DNA from: Paenibacillus harenae
GTDB taxonomy: Bacteria > Bacillota > Bacilli > Paenibacillales > Paenibacillaceae
Direction of reading: 5' to 3'
DNA: 64,000 nt
Assembly: GCF_030812415.1 (NCBI RefSeq)
Contig: NZ_JAUSST010000004.1
Location: 496,001-560,000, forward strand
Shown here: piece after piece, positions 1 through 8,812 of the stretch
Numbering within the stretch: the stretch's first letter is position 1
Layout of the letters: each line of letters starts with the position of its first letter
Translations under genes and position numbers: made by a program
The notes under the pieces: model-generated
Told to the model about the DNA's origin: nothing
The model's database searches: none
The model's input: only the letters and a program-made list of their open reading frames with translations

Positions 1-12
1 ATTTTACTTTTG

Positions 13-41
13 GACCTACAACTCGTTTTGTAGGTCTTTTT
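13..41 (+). terminator. Rho-independent terminator of an upstream gene
   Basis: An 8-bp perfect stem (GACCTACA at 13-20 with TGTAGGTC at 29-36) is followed by a T tract. It closes a gene that lies left of the window, so the hisS transcript starts independently. Confidence 0.8.
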
Positions 42-71
42 CTTTTTACGGACACTTATGACAGGAGCCGC

Positions 72-100
72 TTGACTTTACGCGTGGCGGCAGGTAAAAT
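72..100 (+). promoter_or_regulatory. Sigma-A promoter of the hisS-aspS transcript
   Basis: TTGACT (72-77) is separated by exactly 17 bp from TAAAAT (95-100), five of six matches to each consensus hexamer. Transcription would begin near 107, just ahead of the T-box leader. Confidence 0.6.
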
Positions 101-106
101 AAATCC

Positions 107-421
107 TCAGTATAACTAAATTGGATTTGCTGATGGGAAAAAGTAATTCTTCGCGTATACCCAGAGAGGGACGCCACTTGGCTGCAAGCGTCCTTATAAC
201 GGTTGAATGAACAGACCTCCCGGAGAACAGGCAGTGAACCTCGCTGGCGCGCAAGCAATCAAGCTTGCCCGTGCGATGAACTAGCTGGCTGCGGCTAACG
301 GACGTTAACCGTTTTGGAGCGAGTCATCTTCCTAGCAGGAAGCGGCTCGGAATGTGGGTGGTACCACGGGAGCTACACTCTCGTCCCTTTCGGCGCAAGC
401 CGTTAGGGCGAGAGTTTTTTT
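107..421 (+). promoter_or_regulatory. T-box leader of hisS-aspS
   Basis: This leader controls transcription by sensing uncharged tRNA. Visible landmarks are the AGTA element (142-145), the AGAGAG element (163-168), a GGGA/TCCC helix (135-138 with 218-221) that places the specifier loop just before 218, and the conserved T-box TGGGTGGTACCACG (355-368). The intrinsic terminator follows at 378-421. The specifier codon is not certain: GAC (Asp) lies at 214-216 and CAG at 212-214, but no CAC or CAT (His) codon is in the expected place. GAC would suit an operon that also encodes AspRS. Start and specifier are inferred; the T-box itself is clear. Confidence 0.85.
378..421 (+). terminator. T-box attenuator terminator (hisS leader)
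   Basis: The stem CTCTCGTCCC (378-387) pairs with GGGCGAGAG (406-414) and is followed by seven T residues. Its 5' arm overlaps the region that the T-box sequence would use to form the competing antiterminator. Confidence 0.8.
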
Positions 422-456
422 GTGTTCAATGACAAATAACGGCAGGGGGCTATACG

Positions 457-1716
457 ATGGCATTCCAGAAATCTCCGGGAACGCAGGATATTTTGCCGGG
501 CGCGGTGGAGAAATGGCAGTACGCGGAGCAGAAGGCCCGCGATATTTGCCGCAGGTATAATTACCGCGAGATAAGAACGCCGATCTTCGAATCGACGGAG
601 TTGTTTAAGCGTGGCGTTGGCGAGACGACCGATATCGTGGAGAAGGAGATGTACACGTTCACCGATCGCGGCGACCGAAGCATTACGCTTCGGCCCGAAG
701 GAACGGCGGGCGTTGTCCGCTCCTACGTGGAGAATAAGCTGTATGGAGAGCCGGACGTAACGAAGCTTTATTATGTAGGGCCGATGTTCCGTTACGAGCG
801 TCAGCAAGCGGGCCGTTACCGCCAGTTCCACCAGTTCGGCATCGAGGCGCTCGGTTCCTTAGAACCGGCGCTTGATGCGGAGGTTATTGCGCTAGGCTAC
901 ACGTTCTATACCGAAGTGGGTCTGAAAGGCGTTCGCGTGGAGATCAATTCGGTCGGTACGCCGGCTGTCAGAGCCGTGTTCCGTGAACGTCTGCTTGCTT
1001 TCCTTGAGCCGAAGCGGGAGCTGCTGTGCAAGGACTGCCAATCGCGTATGGACCGCAATCCGCTGCGCGTGCTTGATTGCAAGGTGGATCAGCAGCATTT
1101 CACGGACGCGCCATCGATTCTGGATAGCTTGGACGAGGAATGCAGCATCCATTTTGACAAGGTCAAGACGTATCTTAGCGACATGGGCATCCCGTTCGAG
1201 ATTAATCACAGGCTCGTGCGCGGCCTCGATTATTACACGCATACCGCTTTCGAATACAAAGCGGAAGGCATCGGCGCGATCGATACGATCGGCGGCGGCG
1301 GCCGCTACAACGGTCTCGTCGCGGAGATCGGCGGTCCGGATCAGCCGGGGGTCGGACTTGGACTTGGCCTTGAGCGGACGATCATGCTGCTGGAGCATCA
1401 AGCGACGGAGCTTCCTGCGCTGAATGAGGTGGATGTGTATCTCGTTGCGCTTGGCGAAGCGTCCGAGCGCGAGGTGACGAAGCTCGTCTATCAATTGCGT
1501 CAGCGCGGCATACGCGCGGAGCGCGACTATCTTGGCCGTAAGATGAAGGCTCAGATGAAGTCGGCCGACCGTCTGCAAGCGAAGTTTACGGCCATTCTCG
1601 GCGACGATGAACTTGCTCGCGGCGAGATTGCGCTGAAGGATATGGCCAAAGGCGAGCAGCGTCAGGTGGCGCTGGGTAAGCTGGCCGACGAAATATTGGG
1701 TTCAAGCGACAGCTAA
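457..1716 (+). CDS. hisS: Histidine--tRNA ligase
   Basis: HisRS, 419 aa, attaches histidine to tRNA-His in the cytoplasm. Class II features are visible: motif 2 with RPEGT (79-83) and the MFRYER segment (110-115), the HisRS-specific GLDYYT signature near residue 257, the glycine-rich GGGGRYNGL stretch near 280, and a C-terminal anticodon-binding domain from about 325. The length is typical. The ATG at 457 follows CAGGGGG at a suitable distance. The gene lies directly behind a T-box leader and 45 bp ahead of aspS, the same pairing as in Bacillus, so the two synthetases probably share one tRNA-controlled transcript. Confidence 0.97.
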   Translation: MAFQKSPGTQDILPGAVEKWQYAEQKARDICRRYNYREIRTPIFESTELFKRGVGETTDIVEKEMYTFTDRGDRSITLRPEGTAGVVRSYVENKLYGEPDVTKLYYVGPMFRYERQQAGRYRQFHQFGIEALGSLEPALDAEVIALGYTFYTEVGLKGVRVEINSVGTPAVRAVFRERLLAFLEPKRELLCKDCQSRMDRNPLRVLDCKVDQQHFTDAPSILDSLDEECSIHFDKVKTYLSDMGIPFEINHRLVRGLDYYTHTAFEYKAEGIGAIDTIGGGGRYNGLVAEIGGPDQPGVGLGLGLERTIMLLEHQATELPALNEVDVYLVALGEASEREVTKLVYQLRQRGIRAERDYLGRKMKAQMKSADRLQAKFTAILGDDELARGEIALKDMAKGEQRQVALGKLADEILGSSDS

Positions 1717-1761
1717 ATATACGATTGAATTTATCCCCCACAAAAGAGGAGCATGAACATT

Positions 1762-3579
1762 ATGACTATGATGTTAAAAACGCATAACTGCGGCAGCCTA
1801 ACGAAAGCCGATGTAGGCCAAACCGTAACCTTGAACGGCTGGGTGCAACGTCGTCGCGACCTTGGCGGCGTATTGTTTATCGATCTGCGCGACCGTACCG
1901 GCATCGTCCAAACCGTATTCAACCCGGACTTCTCCGGCGACGCGCTGGCGATTGCCGACCGCGCACGCAACGAATTTGTGCTTGCCGTGCAAGGCAAAGT
2001 CGTAGAACGCGATCCGGAAACGTACAACGCGAACCTGGCAACGGGAGAAATTGAAATCCGCGTAACAAAAATCGAAGTTTTGAACGCGGCGAAGACGCCT
2101 CCTTTCCCAATCGAAGACGGCGTTGAAGTCGACGAATCGCTTCGTCTTAAATACCGCTACCTGGACCTTCGTCGCCCTGAAATGCAGAAGACGTTGCTGC
2201 TCCGCTCGAAAGCGGCGAAGATTTTCCGCGATTACCTTGACGGCGAAGGCTTCATCGACGTCGAAACGCCAATCCTGACGAAGAGCACGCCGGAAGGCGC
2301 GCGCGACTACTTGGTACCAAGCCGCGTTCACGAAGGCGAATTTTTCGCGCTTCCGCAGTCGCCGCAAATTTTCAAGCAATTGCTTATGGTCGGCGGCATC
2401 GAGCGCTACTACCAAATCGCACGCTGCTTCCGAGACGAGGATCTTCGCGCAGACCGCCAGCCGGAATTCACGCAAGTCGACATCGAGACGTCGTTCTTGT
2501 CGCAGGATCAATTGCTTGAAATGATGGAGAAATTGGCGGCTAAGCTGCTTCGCGAGACGATTGGCGTAGAACTGGCGCTGCCGTTCCAACGTATCACCTA
2601 CGCCGACGCGATGAACAAATACGGTTCCGACAAGCCTGATCTTCGTTTCGGCCTAGAGATGAAGGATATTACCGACATCGTATCGACGAGCGACGTGAAA
2701 GTATTCGCAAGCGTTGCGGCCGGCGGCGGCGTTGTCAAAGCGTTGAACGCTAAAGGCTGCGCGAGCTGGAGCCGCAAGGAGCTTGACGATCTGCAGCCGT
2801 TCGCGGCACGCTACGGCGGCAAAGGCCTTGCATGGATTACGGTGAAGGACGGCGAATGGCGCGGTCCGATCGTGAAGTTCTTGAAGCCCGAAGAGATCGC
2901 GGCATTGACAGAGCGTCTTGAAGTCGAAGAAGGAGACTTGCTTACGTTCTCCGCCGATAAGAAGAAGGTCGTTGCCGACGTGCTTGGCAACCTGCGCCTG
3001 AAGCTTGGCCGCGACCTTGGTCTGATCGACGAATCGCAATTCAAATTCGCATGGGTCGTTGACTTCCCGCTGCTTGGCTATGACGAGGAAGCAAAACGTT
3101 ACGTAGCGGAACATCATCCGTTCACGCGTCCGAACGAGGACGATATTCACTTCTTCGATACCGATCCTGGACAAATTCGCGCGCAAGCGTATGACCTTGT
3201 ACTGAACGGCTACGAAGTGGGCGGCGGTTCGATGCGTATCTACAAACGCGACGTGCAAGAGCAAATGTTCAAGGCGCTTGGCTTCTCGATGGAAGAAGCG
3301 CAAGAGAAATTCGGCTTCTTGCTTGATGCATTCGAATTCGGAACGCCTCCGCATGGCGGCATCGCCTTCGGCTTCGACCGACTCGTCATGCTGCTTGCCG
3401 GACGCACGAACCTGCGTGAGACAATCGCCTTCCCTAAGACGGCAAGCGCAACGGATCTGCTCTGCGACGCTCCTTCCGAGGTCGAATTGTCGCAGCTTGA
3501 GCAGCTTCATATCCGTACGGTGCTTAAGCCTAAGCCAGTAGCGGCAGCTGCCGGTGCGGCAAAGGAACAAACCGAATAA
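1762..3579 (+). CDS. aspS: Aspartate--tRNA ligase
   Basis: Bacterial-type AspRS, about 605 aa, charges tRNA-Asp (or tRNA-Asn too if the species uses the amidotransferase route; the sequence does not decide this). An N-terminal OB-fold anticodon-binding domain covers roughly the first 105 residues. Class II motif 2 reads [18 protein letters not shown], a GAD insertion domain lies mid-protein, and motif 3 is [13 protein letters not shown] near the C-terminus. Four ATGs are in frame at 1753, 1762, 1768 and 1771. The AGAGGA at 1745-1750 is too close to 1753 and fits 1762 better, so 1762 is chosen. Second gene of the T-box transcript. Confidence 0.96.
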   Translation: MTMMLKTHNCGSLTKADVGQTVTLNGWVQRRRDLGGVLFIDLRDRTGIVQTVFNPDFSGDALAIADRARNEFVLAVQGKVVERDPETYNANLATGEIEIRVTKIEVLNAAKTPPFPIEDGVEVDESLRLKYRYLDLRRPEMQKTLLLRSKAAKIFRDYLDGEGFIDVETPILTKSTPEGARDYLVPSRVHEGEFFALPQSPQIFKQLLMVGGIERYYQIARCFRDEDLRADRQPEFTQVDIETSFLSQDQLLEMMEKLAAKLLRETIGVELALPFQRITYADAMNKYGSDKPDLRFGLEMKDITDIVSTSDVKVFASVAAGGGVVKALNAKGCASWSRKELDDLQPFAARYGGKGLAWITVKDGEWRGPIVKFLKPEEIAALTERLEVEEGDLLTFSADKKKVVADVLGNLRLKLGRDLGLIDESQFKFAWVVDFPLLGYDEEAKRYVAEHHPFTRPNEDDIHFFDTDPGQIRAQAYDLVLNGYEVGGGSMRIYKRDVQEQMFKALGFSMEEAQEKFGFLLDAFEFGTPPHGGIAFGFDRLVMLLAGRTNLRETIAFPKTASATDLLCDAPSEVELSQLEQLHIRTVLKPKPVAAAAGAAKEQTE

Positions 3580-3612
3580 TAGACACAGAATAGCCAAGGA
3601 GGCGGCAGCTGA

Positions 3613-4368
3613 ATGCTTCATCAATTTTCACGTACGGAGCTCGCTATAGGGCCTGAAGGGCTCGAGCTGATGAAGGGGAGCACGGTTGCCGTGCTCGGCA
3701 TCGGCGGCGTCGGTTCGATCGCGGCGGAGGCGCTGGCTCGTACCGGCGTCGGCCGCATTATTCTGATCGACAAGGACGTTGTCGATATTACGAACGTCAA
3801 TCGGCAGATTCACGCGCTGACGACGACGGTCGGACAGCCGAAGGCCGATCTGATGCGCGACCGCATAAAGCTTATTAATCCGGATTGCGAGGCGATATCG
3901 CTTCGGATGTTCTATACGGAAGAGACGCATGAGCAGCTGTTTGCTTATCCGCTCGATTACGTCGTGGACGCATCGGATACGATTTCGTACAAAATCCACT
4001 TGATCAAACAATGCCTCGAGCGCAAGATTCCGATCATCTCCAGCATGGGCGCGGCTAACAAAATGGACCCGACGAAGTTCCAAGTCGTCGACATCTCGAA
4101 GACGCATACCGACCCGATTGCGCGCGTCGTCCGCACGAAGCTGCGCAAGGACGGCATTAAGAAGGGCGTTAAGGTCGTATTCTCGTCCGAGCTGCCGAAT
4201 AAGCCTCGCGAGGATGTCACGCAGCGCATCGTGCCGGAGAACGCGCCGGAGATACGCAAAGCGCAGCAGCCGCCGGCCAGCAACGCATTCGTTCCGCCGG
4301 TTGCCGGTCTTATTATGGTCAGCGTCGTCGTAAAGGATCTGTTGGAGACCGGAGGTATTAAAGTATGA
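3613..4368 (+). CDS. tcdA: tRNA threonylcarbamoyladenosine dehydratase TcdA (YrvM)
   Basis: An E1-like ThiF/HesA-family ATPase, 251 aa. TcdA adenylates the t6A37 carboxylate of ANN-decoding tRNAs and cyclises it to ct6A. The nucleotide-binding GIGGVGS is at residues 29-35, followed by IDKD, the NVNRQ arginine-finger region, GQPKADL and the acidic VDASDT segment. The protein ends without the extra domains of UBA or MoeB enzymes. Order after hisS-aspS matches yrvM of Bacillus subtilis, which is the main reason to prefer TcdA over ThiF or MoeB. The start follows AAGGAGG, and the stop overlaps the next start by 4 bp. Confidence 0.9.
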   Translation: MLHQFSRTELAIGPEGLELMKGSTVAVLGIGGVGSIAAEALARTGVGRIILIDKDVVDITNVNRQIHALTTTVGQPKADLMRDRIKLINPDCEAISLRMFYTEETHEQLFAYPLDYVVDASDTISYKIHLIKQCLERKIPIISSMGAANKMDPTKFQVVDISKTHTDPIARVVRTKLRKDGIKKGVKVVFSSELPNKPREDVTQRIVPENAPEIRKAQQPPASNAFVPPVAGLIMVSVVVKDLLETGGIKV

Positions 4369-5036
4369 ATGCGGAGCTCGTCAAAAAACTCCGCCTGAGT
4401 CCCGAGATGGCTGTGCTCGTTATTCAACCGCCTAATAGCGGCTATTTGACGGAGCTAGGACTATCCGAGGCAAATACGAAAGCCATAGCTGTCGAAGGGG
4501 AAGGCAATTACGATTACGTGCTGCTGTTCGCCACCTCGCTTGCCGATCTTGAAGCGAGAGGTCCGGAAGCCATTCGCGCGCTTAAGGAAGACGGCATGCT
4601 TTGGATCGCTTATCCGAAGGGAACGTCCAAGATCAAGACCGATCTGAATCGCGATACGGGCTGGAAGCTTCTTCAGACGATGGGGATGGAAGGCGTGGCG
4701 ATGATCTCGTTGGACGATACGTGGTCGGTCATGCGCTATCGCTCAGCATCTTATGTCAAGAAGCCGTCTCGGGCTAAGAAACCTGCTGCGGCTTCCGTGG
4801 CAGCGGTGCAAGCTCGGGCCGGCGCGGCTGAGGTTGATATACCGGAGGATGTAGCCGCAGCGTTCGTCGCATCGCCGGCAGCGGAGCAATTCTTTGGGAC
4901 GCTGACCGCAGCTATGCGCCGCGATTACGTTAACTGGGTAACGGAGGCGAAGCGCGAGGATACTCGCGCGAAACGGCTCGCGTCTATGGTCGGGAAGCTG
5001 GAGCAAGGCCTGAAGCGGCCGACGGACAAGCTTTAA
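4365..5036 (+). CDS. YdeI/OmpD-associated family protein with a DUF3052-like N-terminal half
   Basis: A 223-aa soluble protein translated from an ATGA overlap with tcdA, so probably coupled to it. Two parts are visible. Residues 1-125 resemble small DUF3052-like domains (LVIQPPNSGYLTELGL, then a DYVLLF strand and WIAYPKG). The C-terminal 65 residues match the YdeI/OmpD-associated helical pattern (LTAAMRRDYVNWVTEAKR, then TRAKRLASMVGKLEQG). An alanine- and lysine-rich linker joins them. Biochemical function is unknown. Members of the C-terminal family have been linked to bacteriocin tolerance, but that should not be transferred here. It ends the operon; a terminator follows. Confidence 0.75.
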   Translation: MNAELVKKLRLSPEMAVLVIQPPNSGYLTELGLSEANTKAIAVEGEGNYDYVLLFATSLADLEARGPEAIRALKEDGMLWIAYPKGTSKIKTDLNRDTGWKLLQTMGMEGVAMISLDDTWSVMRYRSASYVKKPSRAKKPAAASVAAVQARAGAAEVDIPEDVAAAFVASPAAEQFFGTLTAAMRRDYVNWVTEAKREDTRAKRLASMVGKLEQGLKRPTDKL

Positions 5037-5045
5037 TATGAAAAA

Positions 5046-5093
5046 GGATCATTGCTTGAGCGGCTTGCGTCGCCTTAGTGATGGTCCTTTTTT
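5046..5093 (+). terminator. Rho-independent terminator after the hisS operon
   Basis: GGATCATTGC (5046-5055) pairs over its full length, with G-U wobbles, with GTGATGGTCC (5078-5087). An inner GCGGC/GTCGC stem extends it, and six T residues follow. Confidence 0.8.
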
Positions 5094-5170
5094 CATGATA
5101 GAACAAAGCAATAACGGACTAGTATTGTATCAAAGTGGACACCACGCGATCACAAAAGCAGACTCGCTCA

Positions 5171-5365
5171 GTAAGATCAATTACGCTCTTACACGGGAAG
5201 CGATAGGGAGCTGAAATTCTATACACGCTCCGTTAGAGCCAATGCGCACTTACAGTCGCGACCACGAACGCAGTTTCTCTCCGTAAGATCAAATAAGCCC
5301 TTACGCGAATGAGCATGCGGGCTCGAACTTCGATATCAGCTCCGTAACCCAGTCTATGCATGTGT
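5171..5365. repeat. Degenerate tandem repeat cluster in the gap before rarA
   Basis: The 438-bp gap between 5036 and 5475 holds no convincing gene. Four diverged units start with GTWAGA or GTAACC at 5171, 5232, 5283 and 5344, spaced 61, 51 and 61 bp. The copies at 5171 and 5283 align without gaps for about 75 bp, sharing GTAAGATCAA, the CTTAC core and GCTCCGT near the end. Function unknown. Confidence 0.6.
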
Positions 5366-5424
5366 ATTGCAGCGCTGCTAACTATCACCCGACTGCGCGA
5401 TGCTGGCGAACAAATGTGCTTGTA

Positions 5425-5433
5425 TGCTATGAT
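5425..5433 (+). promoter_or_regulatory. Possible extended -10 promoter of rarA
   Basis: TGCTATGAT is an extended -10 element 42 bp before the rarA start. No good -35 hexamer lies 16-18 bp upstream, so this is tentative. Confidence 0.3.
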
Positions 5434-5474
5434 TTGGTTAACAGATTAACAGGTGGAGAAGGTAGAGGGACAGC

Positions 5475-6776
5475 ATGGACTTATTTTCATACCAAGAGGA
5501 AGAAGCGCCAAGGGCAAGGCTGCTGGCCGATCGGATGCGTCCGCAGACGCTGGATGAATATATCGGGCAAGAGCAAATTGTGGGAGAGGGCAAACTTCTG
5601 CGCAGGGCGATCGAGGGCGACCAAGTGTCGTCGATTCTATTATATGGGCCGCCGGGATGCGGCAAAACGACGCTGGCTCATATTATATCGCTGAAGACGG
5701 CGGGCGATTTCGTCAAGCTGAACGCGGTCGATGCGTCGGTCAAGGATGTGCGTGAAGTTATCGACCGCGCTCGCATGAGCAAATCGATGTACGGCAAGAA
5801 AACGATCTTGTTTCTCGACGAGGTGCACCGGTTCAATACGTCGCGTCAAGATGCCCTCCTGCCGGCTGTGGAGCAAGGTATTATCATCTTCATCGGAGCG
5901 ACGACGGAGAATCCGTTCCACCATGTGAACGGCGCTTTACTATCGCGCTCGACGCTATTCCAATTGGAGCCGCTCGGCGAGGAGCATGCGTACGAAGCGA
6001 TGCGCCGGGCGCTCGCGGATCGCGAGCGCGGACTTGGATTCATGACGCTGCATGCCGATGAGGATGCGCTGCAGCATATCGCTTCGATGGCCGGCGGCGA
6101 TATACGCCGGGCGCTTAATGCCCTTGAGCTTGCGGCGGTGACGACGCCGTCCGAGCCGGACGGCTCGGTGCGCATTACGCTGGAGGTAGCGCAGGAATCG
6201 GTGCGCAAACCTTCCATAAGAGCCGACATGTCCACGCAGTATGACGTGCTGTCGGCGTTCCACAAGAGCGTACGCGGCTCTAGCGACGCGGCGCTGTTCT
6301 GGTTCTTATACGCGGTCGAGAAGCTGGGCATGGACCCGATGACGTTCCTTCGCCGGCTCATCGTCGCATGCAGCGAGGACATCGGACTCGCCAACCCGCA
6401 GGCGATGATCCAGGCGGTGACGGCGATGGATGCCTATCATAAGATCGGCTGGCCGGAGGCGAAATACAATATCTCGCAAGCGATTCTATTTGCCGTTGAG
6501 AGTCCGAAGTCCAATGCGACCGCGATCGCCATCGGCAATGTGACGGCAGCCATTGAGAGGGCCGGCAATGCGGAAGTTCCGCTGCATCTGCGCGATGCGC
6601 ACTATAAAGGCGCGCAGCAGCTCGGACATGAAGGTTACAAATATCCGCATGATTACCCGAACCATTATGTGAAGCAGCAGTATTTGCCCGACGCGCTTAG
6701 TGGCGCTACGTTCTATAGAGCTTCGGATCAAGGGACAGAGGACAAAATACGCAAAAATCAGGAGCACCGCAAATAA
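5475..6776 (+). CDS. rarA: Replication-associated recombination protein A (RarA/MgsA, YrvN)
   Basis: A AAA+ ATPase of the clamp-loader clade, 433 aa, acting at stalled replication forks. Walker A is GPPGCGKTT (58-66), Walker B is ILFLDEVHRF (about 111-120), sensor 1 is GATTENP, and the arginine-finger region follows ALLSRS. The C-terminal half has the family's tetramerisation domain with AHYKGA and the GYKYPHDYPNHYV signature near the end. Length is typical. The start follows GGAGAAGG and AGAGGGA. It sits after tcdA as in Bacillus, but separated by a terminator and a repeat-filled gap, so it has its own transcript. Confidence 0.95.
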   Translation: MDLFSYQEEEAPRARLLADRMRPQTLDEYIGQEQIVGEGKLLRRAIEGDQVSSILLYGPPGCGKTTLAHIISLKTAGDFVKLNAVDASVKDVREVIDRARMSKSMYGKKTILFLDEVHRFNTSRQDALLPAVEQGIIIFIGATTENPFHHVNGALLSRSTLFQLEPLGEEHAYEAMRRALADRERGLGFMTLHADEDALQHIASMAGGDIRRALNALELAAVTTPSEPDGSVRITLEVAQESVRKPSIRADMSTQYDVLSAFHKSVRGSSDAALFWFLYAVEKLGMDPMTFLRRLIVACSEDIGLANPQAMIQAVTAMDAYHKIGWPEAKYNISQAILFAVESPKSNATAIAIGNVTAAIERAGNAEVPLHLRDAHYKGAQQLGHEGYKYPHDYPNHYVKQQYLPDALSGATFYRASDQGTEDKIRKNQEHRK

Positions 6777-6810
6777 CGAAGCTTTCGAGCTTTTCTGGCA
6801 TATAACAAAA

Positions 6811-6848
6811 AGAACCCTGACGTTTACGCAGAAACGTCAGGGTTCTTC
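6811..6848. terminator. Bidirectional terminator between rarA and copD
   Basis: A 15-bp perfect stem, AGAACCCTGACGTTT (6811-6825) with AAACGTCAGGGTTCT (6832-6846), lies between the convergent genes. A residues precede it and T residues follow, so it can serve both strands. Confidence 0.85.
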
Positions 6849-6855
6849 CTATTTA

Positions 6856-7941
6856 CTACGCAATCGAAAACATCAGGCCGAAGTAGCCGAACACCGCGAC
6901 GAGAAGCCCCATGAGAAAAGCAGGCATCAATCGGTTCGTACGGTACATCCATATTAATCCGAACGCCATAAGCACCGCTGCGGCAAACATAAGGATGCTC
7001 TCGATTCCTGGCGAGAACCTAATCGTAATGTCAGGGCTGAAGCTGCCTTTGTAAATGCCGGTGAACAGCGGCGACGGCGATACGGACTGCAGCGTTTCCT
7101 TGACCGTATGCGGGGGCGCTTGTTGGCCTAGCACAGCGGTTGTTGCTAATACGAGAACGGCTACGATGCTCTCTGCCTTCAGCCACCGTCTAGGGTTGAA
7201 GCCGGCATCGCGTGCGGCGACCTTCTTATAGACGAACCCGTTCGTAAAGGCGAATAGAAGCAGCGGCACGATTAATAAGTGCTTAATAAGAAGCATCTGA
7301 CCGTAAGGCAACATCCAAGAGTTGACGTACTCCGGCGTCGTGAACGACATCAGCATAATGCCCGCGCCAATGGCGACAATGACGGCAACGATAGCGACAG
7401 GCGAGAACCAGCCGAGGAAGGCTTTCCAGTTGTCATCATTAACGGAGAACCAGCTGATGACAAGCAAGATGCCGATCCACACGCTGACCGCCAGGAAGTG
7501 CGCCGAATGGACGACCAGCCCTTTGAAACCGTACAGCGACGAAGCGTGTCCGGCGTAACCGAGCCAGACGATCAAGAGCATCGTAATGAACAACGCGACC
7601 TTCGGCATATGCTTGTCCGTGTTGAATGCTTTGATCCCGAGCAGGCAGAGAAGGCCGGCTGAGCCGACGACCGTCCAAATCCATGCTTTGCCGATGTTAA
7701 AGTCGAGCAAAATACTTTTTAATATAGAGCCGTACGGCATATCGAAATCTTCGACATAAATGACGGCATTATTATGTATGGGCACGTAAGAGAGCAGGGT
7801 AATGGCAATGGTACACGCAATCAGCAACCAATCGGGTACACGGACATCGGGCCTTCGCTGCTCCGGTACAATCCGGAGCAGGAGACCGCCCGTCAATAGC
7901 GCAAAGCAGATATAAAGAAAGGCTTCGCTTATGTAGGTCAT
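6856..7941 (-). CDS. CopD-domain copper transport membrane protein
   Basis: A polytopic membrane protein of 361 aa with about eight or nine hydrophobic segments. The CopD region covers the middle (HSAHFLAVSVWIGIL, then LIKHLLIVPLLLFAFTNGF), with histidines placed in or near membrane segments. CopD proteins are thought to move copper across the membrane together with CopC. Its ATG overlaps the stop of the CopC gene by one base (TAATG), so the two are translationally coupled. B. subtilis has CopC and CopD fused in YcnJ; here they are separate. Confidence 0.85.
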   Translation of the reverse strand: MTYISEAFLYICFALLTGGLLLRIVPEQRRPDVRVPDWLLIACTIAITLLSYVPIHNNAVIYVEDFDMPYGSILKSILLDFNIGKAWIWTVVGSAGLLCLLGIKAFNTDKHMPKVALFITMLLIVWLGYAGHASSLYGFKGLVVHSAHFLAVSVWIGILLVISWFSVNDDNWKAFLGWFSPVAIVAVIVAIGAGIMLMSFTTPEYVNSWMLPYGQMLLIKHLLIVPLLLFAFTNGFVYKKVAARDAGFNPRRWLKAESIVAVLVLATTAVLGQQAPPHTVKETLQSVSPSPLFTGIYKGSFSPDITIRFSPGIESILMFAAAVLMAFGLIWMYRTNRLMPAFLMGLLVAVFGYFGLMFSIA

Positions 7942-8534
7942 TATTTGCGCCTCCGAGCGAGCAATACGATGGCGGCGATCACGATGATTGCGCCAATGAC
8001 GATAACGGCGGTAGTCATGCCGTTGCCGCCGTTATTGCCGGAATCATCCTCATAGCCGGCACCCGTATCCGGCGCTGCAGTCTCTGAGGGGCTATTCGTG
8101 GCTGAAGGCTCCGTAGTTGGAGCTGTCGTAGGAGCTGACGTTGCCGCAGGCGTATCCGTTGCGACAGGCGCGACCGTCGGTTCGGCTGCTTGTACGGTAA
8201 ATGCGTATTCGCCTTCCACGGCGTGGCCGTCGGCGCCGATAATCGTCCATTTGACGGTGTAGATGCCGCTTGGCAATTCAGACTGGACGGCGGCGCTCAT
8301 CGACTTGTCGTCAACGACCGCTTTATCCGTGGCGATCTGCTCACCGGCTGCGTTGAACAGCTTCAGATTGCTAAGGTCCTCGATCTTTGTATTATAGGAG
8401 AGCACGATGCTCTGCGGAGACACGGCAACGGTTGAATCCTTCTCGGGTACTGCCGTTTCAAGTTTGGAGTGGGCGGATGCAACCCCCGGTACGAGCCAGA
8501 GTGCTGCGAGCAACAATAGTAGTATTTTTTTCAC
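7941..8534 (-). CDS. CopC-domain copper-binding protein, membrane-anchored
   Basis: 197 aa. A signal peptide (KKILLLLLAALWLVPGVASA) is followed by mature HSKLE, so cleavage would leave an N-terminal histidine, the usual Cu(II) ligand of CopC. The CopC beta-sandwich runs to about residue 115 and ends in DGHAVEGEYAFTV with its conserved Asp-Gly-His. A Pro/Thr/Ala-rich linker and a C-terminal membrane helix followed by RRRK anchor it outside the cell. The GTG at 8534 is chosen because AGGAGG lies 6 nt upstream; an ATG 14 codons earlier has no such site. First gene of the copCD pair. Confidence 0.88.
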   Translation of the reverse strand: MKKILLLLLAALWLVPGVASAHSKLETAVPEKDSTVAVSPQSIVLSYNTKIEDLSNLKLFNAAGEQIATDKAVVDDKSMSAAVQSELPSGIYTVKWTIIGADGHAVEGEYAFTVQAAEPTVAPVATDTPAATSAPTTAPTTEPSATNSPSETAAPDTGAGYEDDSGNNGGNGMTTAVIVIGAIIVIAAIVLLARRRK

Positions 8535-8757
8535 GGTAAACCTCCTGAAAGATAGACTTGTATAGACGGGCCGCATACAGAAGCTGATTGCATTATATCA
8601 GATTACGGTTTGCGTTAGCTTAAAAAATAATGGCTTATTCGTCTTAGCATTTGACAAATTTATGTCCGTACGGCTCTCAGGTATGCATGTTGGCGGGCGT
8701 ACGGCGAATATACATCATTACACATTACACAAAGATTGCCGAATCTTTGTCTAACAA

Positions 8758-8792
8758 AGGAGGTGCGCCTGTCATCGCCGCAGGCTGTGCCT
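8758..8792 (+). promoter_or_regulatory. Hairpin covering a strong Shine-Dalgarno site in the CNNM leader
   Basis: AAAGGAGGT (8756-8764) is an excellent ribosome site but no start codon of the downstream gene follows it at the right distance. It runs into a stem-loop (AGGTGCG-CCTG at 8761-8771 with CAGGCTGTGCCT at 8781-8792). A separate palindrome ACAAAGATT/AATCTTTGT lies at 8729-8750. This looks like a structured leader; the signal is unknown. Confidence 0.35.
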
Positions 8793-8812
8793 AAGCGAGT
8801 GGCAGGAATTCG

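Noticed and set aside
46..258. Minus-strand 70-codon frame in the hisS leader
   Set aside because: It lies over the promoter and T-box stem I; no ribosome site and composition follows the RNA structure.
2653..3624. 323-codon frame antisense to aspS
   Set aside because: It mirrors the codon bias of aspS on the other strand, has Arg/Cys/Leu-rich nonsense composition and no ribosome site.
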